Part shown: one piece after another, positions 8,859 to 17,314 of the stretch
How positions within the stretch are numbered: position 1 is the first letter of the stretch
Layout: every line of letters starts with the position of its first letter
NCBI GenBank assembly: GCA_004295085.1
Contig: SHNF01000005.1
Location: 173,092 to 237,091, forward strand
Direction of reading: 5' to 3'
From: Planctomycetota bacterium
GTDB lineage: Bacteria > Planctomycetota > UBA1135
Length of the DNA: 64,000 nucleotides
Made by a program: the position numbers and the translations under genes
Notes under the pieces: model-generated
What the model saw: the letters and a program-made list of their open reading frames with translations, nothing else
Databases searched by the model: none
What the model was told of the DNA's origin: nothing

Positions 8859-10139
8859 ATGGCGACCACGCGCTGCCCCCACTGCCAGACCACTTATAAG
8901 CTGCCGCCGGAGCGCCTGCAGCAGGAGCTGCGCTGCCCCAAGTGCGGTCATTCCTTCACGGCGGCGCCTCTGCCCACCGGCCCGGCGCGCCTGGCCGGCC
9001 ACGAGAAGTCGGCGACCGCCATGGCGCGGCGCAAGACCAAGGGACCCTGGCTGGCGCTCGGAATCCTGGTTGGACTGGCGGTGGTGAGCTACGGCCTGGT
9101 CCAGATGATGCCCGAGCGGGGGTCGGCCCCGCCTGCCAGCCCGCAGGCGCAGGCGCCGCCGCCTGCGGCGGCCCCCTCCCCCCGGCCGGCCGACCCCCTG
9201 CAGCACCCGGCGATGCAGCGGCTGCAGCTGCTGCGCGGCGCCATCCGCAACTACAACTCGGCTTCCATCAGCCAGCAGCTCGACGCCGCGGCCTGGTACC
9301 AGGACTCCGGCCTGCAGCCGCGCTGGACCGCCCTCGCCAGCGACCAGCGGGCGCAGTACCGCACGGACCTCGCGCGCCGGGTCAGCGAGGACCCGGTCTG
9401 CCGCGAGCTGGCCGAGAACGAACCGACTTCGGCCGCCGAGGGCAACGACGCCGCCGGGCGGCTGCAGTTGCTCGTGCGCAGCGCGGCCGTCCCCAAGCGG
9501 CTGTGGCGCGTCAGCTTCGTCGCCGACGGCGACGGCTGGCTGGTGGCCGCCATCGAGAGCGCGCAAGAGGAGGCGGCGGCGCCGGCCGAGGCGGCGGCCG
9601 AGCCGACCGCGGAACAGAAGTTCGCCGCCGAGCACTTCGTGGTGCTCGACGACGAGGAGGAAGGGGTCCAGGATGAAGACGGCGAGGCGCGCATCTTCAA
9701 GGGCAGCATCCACAAGGTGGAGCCGGTCGCCGGCACCACGCCGCAGCGCGAGAAGGAGATCGAGGATCTGATCACGCGCGCGTTGTCCGACGCCGGTCGT
9801 CCGGCGATCCTGGCGCGCGAAGAGCTGGCCAGGATCGGAGAGCCGGCGGTCCCCCTGCTGCTGAACCGCCTGGTGGACCTGCCCCTCAGCGACGACCCGG
9901 CGCGCCTGGAACAGATCGCCAACGTGGACTCCCTGCTGCAGCACGTCACCTGGCGCCAGTCGGGCTTTCCGCTGCCCAGCAGGACCAACATCGAGGACCC
10001 GGTCAAGCTGGCGGAGCGCCGCCGGCTCACCCTCCAGGGCTGGTTCGGCTGGTGGGATTTCTACGCAGGCCACTGGGACGTGTGGAGGAAGAAGGCCGGC
10101 ATGCCCGAGCCGGAGCCGGAGAGACGCCGCCGGCCTTGA
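8859..10139 (+). CDS. Zinc-ribbon (MJ0042-like) single-pass membrane protein, copy 1
   Basis: The 426-residue protein starts with a four-Cys zinc ribbon (CPHCQTTYKLPPERLQQ then CPKCGHSF) of the MJ0042 type. One transmembrane helix follows near residues 60-82 (WLALGILVGLAVVSYGLV), then a Pro/Ala-rich linker and two globular parts (about 105-245 and 300-415). The last part contains a helical stretch, ILAREELARIGEPAVPLLL, like a HEAT-type repeat. Topology would put the ribbon in the cytoplasm and the rest outside. Function is unknown. ATG at 8859 is chosen because it directly precedes the ribbon; in-frame ATGs at 8832 and 8850 are possible. A TATGCT hexamer at 8831-8836 lies just upstream. The next gene has the same layout. 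Confidence 0.75.
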   Translation: MATTRCPHCQTTYKLPPERLQQELRCPKCGHSFTAAPLPTGPARLAGHEKSATAMARRKTKGPWLALGILVGLAVVSYGLVQMMPERGSAPPASPQAQAPPPAAAPSPRPADPLQHPAMQRLQLLRGAIRNYNSASISQQLDAAAWYQDSGLQPRWTALASDQRAQYRTDLARRVSEDPVCRELAENEPTSAAEGNDAAGRLQLLVRSAAVPKRLWRVSFVADGDGWLVAAIESAQEEAAAPAEAAAEPTAEQKFAAEHFVVLDDEEEGVQDEDGEARIFKGSIHKVEPVAGTTPQREKEIEDLITRALSDAGRPAILAREELARIGEPAVPLLLNRLVDLPLSDDPARLEQIANVDSLLQHVTWRQSGFPLPSRTNIEDPVKLAERRRLTLQGWFGWWDFYAGHWDVWRKKAGMPEPEPERRRRP

Positions 10140-10167
10140 TACCGGGGCCGTCCTGGCGCTCTAGAAT
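10136..10167 (+). promoter_or_regulatory. Possible promoter for the second zinc-ribbon gene
   Basis: TAGAAT at 10162-10167 is a good -10 hexamer 39 nt before the ATG at 10207. TTGATA at 10136-10141 resembles a -35, but the 20 nt spacer is longer than the usual 16-18, so only the -10 is persuasive. A GGGAG Shine-Dalgarno lies between it and the ATG. Confidence 0.4.
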
Positions 10168-10206
10168 GCCCGGATACCCACGGGGCCACTGTCCCCGGGA
10201 GACACC

Positions 10207-11784
10207 ATGACGGAACGCATCGGTACCTGCACGTCGTGCGGCGCCCAGTACGGCAACATTCCGGACAGCCTCACGGCCACCAAGGTGAAGTGCCGCAAGT
10301 GCGGCGGCGTGGTCGAGATCCCGCCGCTGCCGGGCGCGGCTGCGGCCGCGCCTGCGGCCGCGCCTGCGGCCGCTTCCGCGCCGCCGCCGCCTCCGCCAGC
10401 GCCGAAGCCCGTCGTTCCTCCGGCCGCGCCGCCGCGGCCTGCGGCTCCGATCCAGAAGCCGGTGATTCCGCCCCAGCTGGCGGCTCCGCGCGCGGTCACG
10501 CCGCCTGCGCCGCCGTCACGACCGCCCGTGACCAAGCCCCCGGCTCCGCCAGCGCCGATGGCGCGGCCTGCAGCGGCATCCCTGCCCAAGGCGCCTTCGC
10601 CCCCCGGAAGAGCTGCGGAGATCCTGGCTGCCGCTCACGCCAAGCGCGAGCCGCAAGGGCCGGCCGAAGGCAGTCGCGCCGCTGCGATCCTGGCGGCGGC
10701 CCGCGCCAAGCGCAGCGCTGCGGCGGCGCCCGCATCCGCCACGGCGCCGGTTCCTGCCCCGGCCCGGCCGCACGTGGCCGCCGCGAGCCCGCCCCGGCCG
10801 CCGATGCCGCCGCCACGCCGCGGCCAACCGGCCTCGCGCCGCGACCGCCACCAGGACGAGCGCATGCACGCCGCGCCGCGGCGCAAGAGCAACAAGGGAC
10901 TCATCCTGGCGCTTGGCTCGATCGTGGTGATCGGCACCGCCGCCGGCGCGATCTTGTGGCTGAAGGGAGTGCAGGACAAGCAGCGGGCCGCTCGCGCCGC
11001 CGAGGAGGCGGCAGCGGCCAAGGAGCTCGAGGAGAAGAAGGCGCAGCAGGAAGCAGCGGCGGCTGCGCCTGCAGCCGGCGACGCCGCGACCACACCGGCC
11101 TCGACACCCGCGGACGGTGGCGCAACGGCGCCGCAAGCGCCGGCGGACGCAGCGGCGCCCGCAGCCGGGCAGGCGGCGGCCGGCAACGCCGCCGCCGATC
11201 CCGGCCTGACCTCCTGGTCGCCGCCGGAGCCGGGCGGCACCATCACCTACAGCGGGATCAAGGACCCGAACGTCCTGAACCTGGCCCTGGCGCCGCCGCT
11301 GAGCCAGTGGAGCGGCACCAGCGACGCGGAATGGACCCAGGTGCAGGAGAACGTGGCCTTGTTCGTCGAAGACCTGGGGGCCCGCTCGGACCGGGCCGGC
11401 AAGTGGCTGGTGGCGAACGGTCGCAGCGCTTATCCGGCGATCGTGAACGCCATGCTGCCGCTCGATTTCGCCGACCGAGCGCAAGCCCGCACCGCGCAGA
11501 GCCTGAACCACCTGTTGTTCGACATCGGCACCGGGACGGGCTTCGGCTGGCGTTCCCTGGACCAGGTGGATCCTGCTTCCGAGGACTTCACCAAGGCGGT
11601 CCTCTTCAACAAGCAGGTGACCTGCGTCTGGTACAACCAGTGGGTCGGCAAGTTTTCGGTGGACGACGCCCAGTGGGCTGGTTTCATCGCACGCGAGGGC
11701 GAGAAGAACGCTCCGCCCGCCGCCGAGGAGAAGCCGAAGGAGAAGCCTGGCGAGAAGAGCGTGGACGACTTGATCGACGGCTGA
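10207..11784 (+). CDS. Zinc-ribbon single-pass membrane protein with Pro/Ala-rich linker, copy 2
   Basis: The 525-residue protein opens with a four-Cys ribbon (CTSCGAQYGN then CRKCGGVVEI). About 180 residues of Pro/Ala-rich disordered sequence follow, including a repeated phrase: RAAEILAAAHAKRE near 137 and RAAAILAAARAKRS near 158. One transmembrane helix lies at about 231-253 (GLILALGSIVVIGTAAGAIL), then a charged coiled stretch, another Ala-rich linker and a C-terminal globular domain (about 345-495). That domain (KWLVANGRSAYPAIVNAML, then VTCVWYNQWVGKF) aligns by eye with the C-terminus of the preceding gene, so the two look like paralogues. A near-tandem 12 nt repeat at about 10338-10378 encodes AAAP-type units. 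Function is unknown. Confidence 0.75.
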   Translation: MTERIGTCTSCGAQYGNIPDSLTATKVKCRKCGGVVEIPPLPGAAAAAPAAAPAAASAPPPPPPAPKPVVPPAAPPRPAAPIQKPVIPPQLAAPRAVTPPAPPSRPPVTKPPAPPAPMARPAAASLPKAPSPPGRAAEILAAAHAKREPQGPAEGSRAAAILAAARAKRSAAAAPASATAPVPAPARPHVAAASPPRPPMPPPRRGQPASRRDRHQDERMHAAPRRKSNKGLILALGSIVVIGTAAGAILWLKGVQDKQRAARAAEEAAAAKELEEKKAQQEAAAAAPAAGDAATTPASTPADGGATAPQAPADAAAPAAGQAAAGNAAADPGLTSWSPPEPGGTITYSGIKDPNVLNLALAPPLSQWSGTSDAEWTQVQENVALFVEDLGARSDRAGKWLVANGRSAYPAIVNAMLPLDFADRAQARTAQSLNHLLFDIGTGTGFGWRSLDQVDPASEDFTKAVLFNKQVTCVWYNQWVGKFSVDDAQWAGFIAREGEKNAPPAAEEKPKEKPGEKSVDDLIDG

Positions 11785-11795
11785 GGCGGCGGCGC

Positions 11796-12041
11796 CTAGG
11801 CCGGGTGCGCGTCCGGCGCGTCGGACAGGTCCTCGACCTTCACGCCGCGTGCGCACAGGAACTGGATCGCCCGGTCGATCTCGGCGGCATCCCCCTCCAG
11901 CTCCAGCGCCAGCAGGGCGATCTCGTCGGTCACGCTGGCCCCGCGGATGTTGGGCACGACCTGGAACTGGTTGCCGAGCGTGTAGAGCAGCGGCTCCTTG
12001 ATCTGATCCTGGGGGATGGTGCAGTAGATCTTGCGCTTCAT
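11796..12041 (-). CDS. NIL-domain protein
   Basis: The 81-residue protein reads MKRKIYCTIPQDQIKEPLLY, then NIRGASVTDEIALLALELEG and AIQFLCARGVKVEDL. This is the NIL domain (ferredoxin-like fold) best known at the C-terminus of methionine ABC transporter ATPases and in small ferredoxin-linked proteins. As a stand-alone unit it may bind methionine or a related ligand; that is inference from the family. Its ATG overlaps the stop of the upstream membrane-protein gene in an ATGA arrangement, so translation is probably coupled. The larger frame beginning at 12251 is not used, because the upstream part is the other gene read out of frame. Confidence 0.85.
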   Translation of the reverse strand: MKRKIYCTIPQDQIKEPLLYTLGNQFQVVPNIRGASVTDEIALLALELEGDAAEIDRAIQFLCARGVKVEDLSDAPDAHPA

Positions 12042-12535
12042 CGTTCCGAGGCGTGCGGCGCGCGCCTGCGCCGAAGACCGAGCCAGTATAGGCCGGCCGC
12101 CACAGCCCCCAGGGCCAGCAGCCACATCCACAGCGGCGAGGCCGGCACCACGCCGACGCCGCCCCAGCGCTCGTACAGCGCCGGCTCCCGCAGCGGATCC
12201 CAGCCCCCGGCGCCGGCCAGGGGAGCGCCCGGCCAGAACGGCCACAACCACGCCGCCGGCACGACACCGAGCGCCGGTCCCCAGCGCGGCACCAGGAACA
12301 GCGCCAGCCAGATCATGCTGGTCCAGGCCGGCGCAACGCCGTGGCGGCGCGCGGCGGCGAACACCGCCGCGGCGGCCAGCGCCACGGCGCCGCCACGCGC
12401 CGCGAACTCCAGGTCTCCCGCCAGGAAGCCGGCGGCGCCAGCGCCGGCCAGCAGCAAGGGCAGGCCGGCGCGCGGCGGCAAGGATCCGCAGAGCGGGCCG
12501 AAGGCTATGAGGAGCAGCGCCGGGCCGGTGCTCAT
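12038..12535 (-). CDS. Integral membrane protein of unknown function
   Basis: The 165-residue protein has about five hydrophobic stretches. They begin with TGPALLLIAFGPLCG, continue through SMIWLALFLVPRWGPALGVVPAAWLWPF, and finish with SPLWMWLLALGAVAAGLYWLGL before a basic tail RRRRAPHASER. I do not recognise a family. It is translationally coupled to the NIL-domain gene through a 4 nt overlap, so the two may act together at the membrane. ATG at 12535 lies just left of the divergent tRNA-Cys promoter, whose -35 region begins at 12538; the two transcription units start back to back. Confidence 0.65.
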   Translation of the reverse strand: MSTGPALLLIAFGPLCGSLPPRAGLPLLLAGAGAAGFLAGDLEFAARGGAVALAAAAVFAAARRHGVAPAWTSMIWLALFLVPRWGPALGVVPAAWLWPFWPGAPLAGAGGWDPLREPALYERWGGVGVVPASPLWMWLLALGAVAAGLYWLGLRRRRAPHASER

Positions 12536-12537
12536 CC

Positions 12538-12566
12538 TGGACAGGTCAGCAGTGTCCGCCTAGACT
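12538..12566 (+). promoter_or_regulatory. Sigma-70 type promoter of tRNA-Cys
   Basis: TGGACA at 12538-12543, a 17 nt spacer, and TAGACT at 12561-12566 give close to ideal geometry. The mature tRNA begins at 12577, so the precursor would carry only a few 5' nucleotides. Confidence 0.75.
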
Positions 12567-12576
12567 GCCGCGTCGG

Positions 12577-12650
12577 GCCGGCATAGCCAAGTGGTAAGGC
12601 AAGGGATTGCAAATCCTTCATCCCCAGTTCAAATCTGGGTGCCGGCTCCA
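12577..12650 (+). tRNA. tRNA-Cys (anticodon GCA), CCA encoded
   Basis: The full cloverleaf can be drawn. The acceptor pairs GCCGGCA with TGCCGGC. The D-arm runs from GCC to GGC with the loop AAGTGGTAA. The anticodon stem AGGGA/TCCTT carries the loop TTGCAAA with anticodon GCA. The T-arm is CCCAG/CTGGG with loop TTCAAAT. The discriminator is T, the main Cys identity base, and CCA is encoded. The last 22 nt are also read on the opposite strand as the end of the DUF423 gene. Confidence 0.95.
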
Positions 12651-13057
12651 CGGCGGCCGGAGCGGCTGGAGGCCGCGGCAGCGCTGGCGGCGAGCAGCAG
12701 CCAGCTCAGGATGTGCAGGCTGCCGCCGTAGGGCGCGGCCGCCACCACGGCCGCGGCGCCCGTCAACTCGCGCAGGTACAGGCTGCCGCTGAACAGCAGC
12801 GCCGCCAGCAGGAAGCCGGCAGCCGCAAGCTGCGCCAGCAGCCGCGCCGCGCGCGCCGCTCCCGCGGCCAGCCACAGGCCGCTGGCGATCAGCCCGAGGG
12901 CGCACAGGTACTGCTGGTCCAGGGCACGCGCGATGGCGTCGGCGCGCTCCGGGGGCAGGCTCTTCGACAAGCCGTGGGCGTGCCAGGCGTCCATGGCCAC
13001 GCCGGCCGCGAGCAACGCCGCCCCGACGGCGAACCAAGCGCGCGCCCCCTTCTCCAT
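12629..13057 (-). CDS. DUF423 (YgdD-like) membrane protein
   Basis: From ATG 13057 the product has 142 residues. Family signs are an N-terminal helix followed by DAWHAHGLSKSLPPERADAI (compare the FGAHGL motif of YgdD), then QYLCALGLIASGLWLAAG, LLFSGSLYLRELTGA and a final hydrophobic helix SLHILSWLLLAASAAAA. Four transmembrane helices are expected; function of the family is unknown. A longer start at 13105 would run into the tRNA on the other strand and is not used. A TAATCT hexamer at 13069-13074 lies 11 nt before the ATG. The TGA stop falls inside the T-loop of tRNA-Cys on the opposite strand, so the last seven codons overlap that tRNA. Confidence 0.75.
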   Translation of the reverse strand: MEKGARAWFAVGAALLAAGVAMDAWHAHGLSKSLPPERADAIARALDQQYLCALGLIASGLWLAAGAARAARLLAQLAAAGFLLAALLFSGSLYLRELTGAAAVVAAAPYGGSLHILSWLLLAASAAAASSRSGRRGAGTQI

Positions 13058-13090
13058 CGGCGCTGTCCAGATTACCGTGACGCCCGTCTC

Positions 13091-13164
13091 GGGGGAGTAG
13101 CCCAACCGGCAGAGGCAGGGGACTTAAAATCCCCCCAGTGCGGGTTCGAATCCCGCCTCCCCTA
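13091..13164 (+). tRNA. Class I-shaped tRNA with anticodon UAA (nominal tRNA-Leu), CCA not encoded
   Basis: All arms pair. The acceptor is GGGGGAG/CTCCCCT (one G-U). The D-arm runs GCC to GGC. The anticodon stem GGGGA/TCCCC has loop CTTAAAA, giving anticodon TAA, which reads UUA. The variable loop is only CCAGT (5 nt). The T-arm is GCGGG/CCCGC with loop TTCGAAT, and the discriminator is A at 13164. Ordinary tRNA-Leu has a long variable arm, so this is atypical. CCA is not encoded (ACCGG follows). The gene lies 96 nt before the citrate synthase ATG. Amino-acid identity is therefore uncertain. Confidence 0.8.
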
Positions 13165-13197
13165 CCGGCCCGCCCGAAGGCCAAGCTCCGCGCTTGC

Positions 13198-13229
13198 GCC
13201 TTGTGCAAGGCCTGTGCCGGGGCCAGAAT
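13198..13229 (+). promoter_or_regulatory. Possible citrate synthase promoter with overlapping palindrome
   Basis: TTGTGC at 13201-13206, 17 nt, then CAGAAT at 13224-13229 fits a sigma-70 promoter, leaving about 25 nt of leader before the ATG at 13261. The near-palindrome GCCTTGTGCAAGGC (13198-13211) covers the -35 and could be an operator. Both are inference from pattern. Confidence 0.4.
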
Positions 13230-13260
13230 TAACCACTTGTCGACCCCCGGCGAGAAACCC

Positions 13261-14583
<1,323 letters not shown>

Positions 14584-14592
14584 GGCTGGGCG

Positions 14593-17301
14593 CTACCGGG
14601 CCGGCATCTCGGGCACGACGACGTCGGCGCGCCGCTGCGGCGGCGTCACCTGCAGCGTTTCGATCTTGCCGTCGCGATACACGCATTCCACCTGCGTGCG
14701 CCCCGGCGCGTGCAGGCGGAACGAGACGTCCCAATCCGCCGGCCACGCCGGCAGCACGCGGATCTCGTCGCCGTGGCACTGCAGCAGCATGAGCTGCAGC
14801 GTGAGCATCAAGTTGGCGCCATGGCACTGGTCCGGGCACCAGTCGAAATTGGGCCCCCACAGCGCCGGAAAACGCATGGCCGGGTGCGAGTTCCCGGCCT
14901 TGGCCAGCAAGTTGGCGCGCGCTTCCTCCGTCAAGCCGAGCAAGGCCGCGAACTGTCCGTCCTGCGGCCAGCCGGCGCTGAAGCGGTCATGGCGGCGCTC
15001 GTACGCGCGGCGCGCCTCCTCCAGCCGCGGTCTTCCGATTCCGTACAGCCGGAACGGCCACAGCGCGTACAACTCGGGCGTCTCGCAGTTCTGCCGCGTC
15101 GCCTGGAATCGCTCCGCAGCGGCCAGGACGCGCGCGCCGTCCCGCTCGACCACCGGCAGCGGCGGCAGCGCAGCCAGCAGGCGCTGCCACTCCGCGCGCG
15201 GCTCCCGCGCCAGCAGGCGCGGCAGAACCGCGTGCAGGCCGGCGACGCTCGGCATGTCGTTGATCACCTCGTACCAGTGCGTCTCCAGCGCCTGCGTCGG
15301 CTGCACCACCAGCCTGCCCTCCTTCAGGAAGCGCGACTCGAAGTAGCGCAGCACCGGCTCCGCCATCGGCAGCAGCTCGCGCTGCAGGAACTCGTCATCT
15401 CCCGCGTAGTCCTGGTAGTCCAGCATCAACGCCACCAGCTCCGGCCCCTGGTTCCATGCGTACTCCCACCAGGGACACAGGACCTTGCCGGGCTCCAGCC
15501 CCGCGCGCTCCCAGCCGTAGTCGCCGTTGCCGTAGCTGCCGAAGTGCGTCATTGTCTCGGGGAAATACGCGCCCTCGGCGCCGTAATAGCGCCGGGCTCG
15601 CGCGCCGCACAGCGGCAGCGCGCCGCCGTACATGCGAAACAGCGGCGCCATCAGCTCGAAGTCGCCGCTCGCCAGCATCGCGTGATACGGCAGCCGCGTG
15701 TTCTGCCACCAGAAATCGCCGCCCCAGCGCCGCCAGTCGGGATCGAAGTCCGGACCGCCGGCGTGCCTCGGCTCCACGGTGAAGATGGAGCCGTTGAACT
15801 TGATCGGATACGCGCCGCGCCCGCCGCAGGCCAGCATCCAGCGCTGCAGCGCATAGCTGCGCGTGAGCGTCTGCCCCGGCGTGTGGTCGAGGCGGTCCTC
15901 GCTGACCAGCGCTCCGTTCACGAACAGGCTCATGCGCCCGTGCTCGGGCTCGTAGCGCGCCGCGACGTGGGTCCAGCGCTCCGCCGGCACCTGTCCCGGC
16001 GCCGACAAGCTGCGCGCGCCCACGATCCAGCGCAAGGTGCCGTCCGGCTGGCGATCCAGGAGGAACCCGTCGCTGCCGCCAGCGGTGATCTTGTCGAAGA
16101 TGCGCCCGGGGCCGGCGCCGGACGCCGGGTAGACCCACGCGCCCACCGTGATCCCGCGCTCGAATCGGGGCGCAGCGCCAGCGGCTGGCGCGAGTGCCGG
16201 ATCGAAGGGGATCACCGCGTCCGGCGGCTCCCGGATGGCGGCGCGCAGCGCGGCGTCCGAGAGCGCAATGTCGGCGCAGAAGAACGCTCCCATGGCCCCG
16301 AGCCAGCGATTCTGGCCGTTGCCGTCGATCCCCATGCGCAGCGGATGGTCGTTGCGCGGCACCGGCAGGCTCCGGGCTTGGACCACGATCCAGGAGCGCT
16401 GCCAGAACTCCCGCCACCAGGCGGCGGTGCGATCGGCGGCGCCGGGCAGCGCAGAGCGCGCGGCCACGGATGCGAGCTCCTCCTGCCACTGCGTCCGATC
16501 GCCGGTGACCGCCGTGTGGGTCGCCACTTGGAGCACGAACGCGCGGGTCGGACCGCTGCGCAGTCCCTTGGCGCCGTCCTTGGCGAAGCCGGGAGCGCGC
16601 AAACGGCCCCCGAAGGTGCGCCCGAGCAGCGGATCGCCGGCGAGATCGGCGAACTCGCCGAGTCCCTGGTGCCCGAGCGTCCAGGGGACGATCGAGTCCT
16701 CGTTGCGGTGGCACCAGCTCACGCCCGACGCGTCCTCCAGGAACTGGTCGGCGCTCTCCGCGACCTGGACGCTCTCGGGCGCGTCGCGCATGGTCCAGGA
16801 AGACTTCAGCTCCTCGCCGCTCAGGCGCCGCCGCTGCGTGCGCCAAGATTCCAGATGCGCCCGCACGGCGACCGGCTCCTCGCAGGTGCCGATCACGTAC
16901 AGCACCGGGGCGTCGCTGTCGACGAAGATGCGCAGCGACACCGGCGCGCTGCCGGCCGTGACTTCGAGCCGCCCTTCCTGCAGGACCAGAGCCTGCCGGA
17001 ACGGCTGGCCGGCCGCGAACGGGTTCGGCTCCATGTGAACGCGCAAGCGGCCGAGCTTGAGCAGGCGGTTGGCTTCGCTCCACGAGTCCGTCCGGCTCAG
17101 GAGCAGCAACAGGTCGCCGTTCTCTTCGACCCAGACGTTGGCACCCAGCTCGCCGTTGCCGATCGGCATGGAACCGCTCGCGTCCCGGCTCGGGGTGGTC
17201 CAGACCAGGTCCGTGGGCTCCTGTTGCACCGGAATCGCCGCCGGACAAGGGCATGCTGCGCTGAACAGCGCAGCCAGCAGGGATGAGAGTGTGCAGCTCA
17301 C
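14593..17301 (-). CDS. Secreted DUF5703/GH95-like glycosidase with inserted LamG-type domain
   Basis: The 902-residue protein begins with a signal peptide (MSCTLSSLLAALFSAACPCP, GTG start at 17301 with GGAG nearby). Residues about 30-110 match the DUF5703 N-terminal pattern (SGSMPIGNGELGANVWVEENG, then LLLLSRTDSWSEAN). Toward the C-terminus is an (alpha/alpha)6-barrel-like region with WWQNTRLPYHAMLASGD, VQPTQALETHWYEVIND and FPALWGPNFDWCPDQ, as in GH95-related enzymes. Between the halves (about 385-490) lies a concanavalin-like LamG module: RFERGITVGAWVYP, GRIFDKITAGGSDGF, RWTHVAARYEP and LFVNGALVSED. It probably acts on fucose- or uronate-bearing polysaccharides; substrate is not known. It follows the M20 peptidase by 13 nt. 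Confidence 0.75.
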   Translation of the reverse strand: MSCTLSSLLAALFSAACPCPAAIPVQQEPTDLVWTTPSRDASGSMPIGNGELGANVWVEENGDLLLLLSRTDSWSEANRLLKLGRLRVHMEPNPFAAGQPFRQALVLQEGRLEVTAGSAPVSLRIFVDSDAPVLYVIGTCEEPVAVRAHLESWRTQRRRLSGEELKSSWTMRDAPESVQVAESADQFLEDASGVSWCHRNEDSIVPWTLGHQGLGEFADLAGDPLLGRTFGGRLRAPGFAKDGAKGLRSGPTRAFVLQVATHTAVTGDRTQWQEELASVAARSALPGAADRTAAWWREFWQRSWIVVQARSLPVPRNDHPLRMGIDGNGQNRWLGAMGAFFCADIALSDAALRAAIREPPDAVIPFDPALAPAAGAAPRFERGITVGAWVYPASGAGPGRIFDKITAGGSDGFLLDRQPDGTLRWIVGARSLSAPGQVPAERWTHVAARYEPEHGRMSLFVNGALVSEDRLDHTPGQTLTRSYALQRWMLACGGRGAYPIKFNGSIFTVEPRHAGGPDFDPDWRRWGGDFWWQNTRLPYHAMLASGDFELMAPLFRMYGGALPLCGARARRYYGAEGAYFPETMTHFGSYGNGDYGWERAGLEPGKVLCPWWEYAWNQGPELVALMLDYQDYAGDDEFLQRELLPMAEPVLRYFESRFLKEGRLVVQPTQALETHWYEVINDMPSVAGLHAVLPRLLAREPRAEWQRLLAALPPLPVVERDGARVLAAAERFQATRQNCETPELYALWPFRLYGIGRPRLEEARRAYERRHDRFSAGWPQDGQFAALLGLTEEARANLLAKAGNSHPAMRFPALWGPNFDWCPDQCHGANLMLTLQLMLLQCHGDEIRVLPAWPADWDVSFRLHAPGRTQVECVYRDGKIETLQVTPPQRRADVVVPEMPAR

Positions 17302-17314
17302 TCTCCGGAAGTCC

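Noticed and set aside
8802..10073. The uvrB frame extending about 420 codons upstream of its ATG
   Set aside because: That part is antisense to the zinc-ribbon gene. The standard UvrB N-terminus begins at 8801.
10338..10378. The repeated CTGCGGCCGCGC units as a mobile or CRISPR-like repeat
   Set aside because: They are in frame and encode an Ala/Pro-rich linker, a common result of codon repetition in GC-rich genes.
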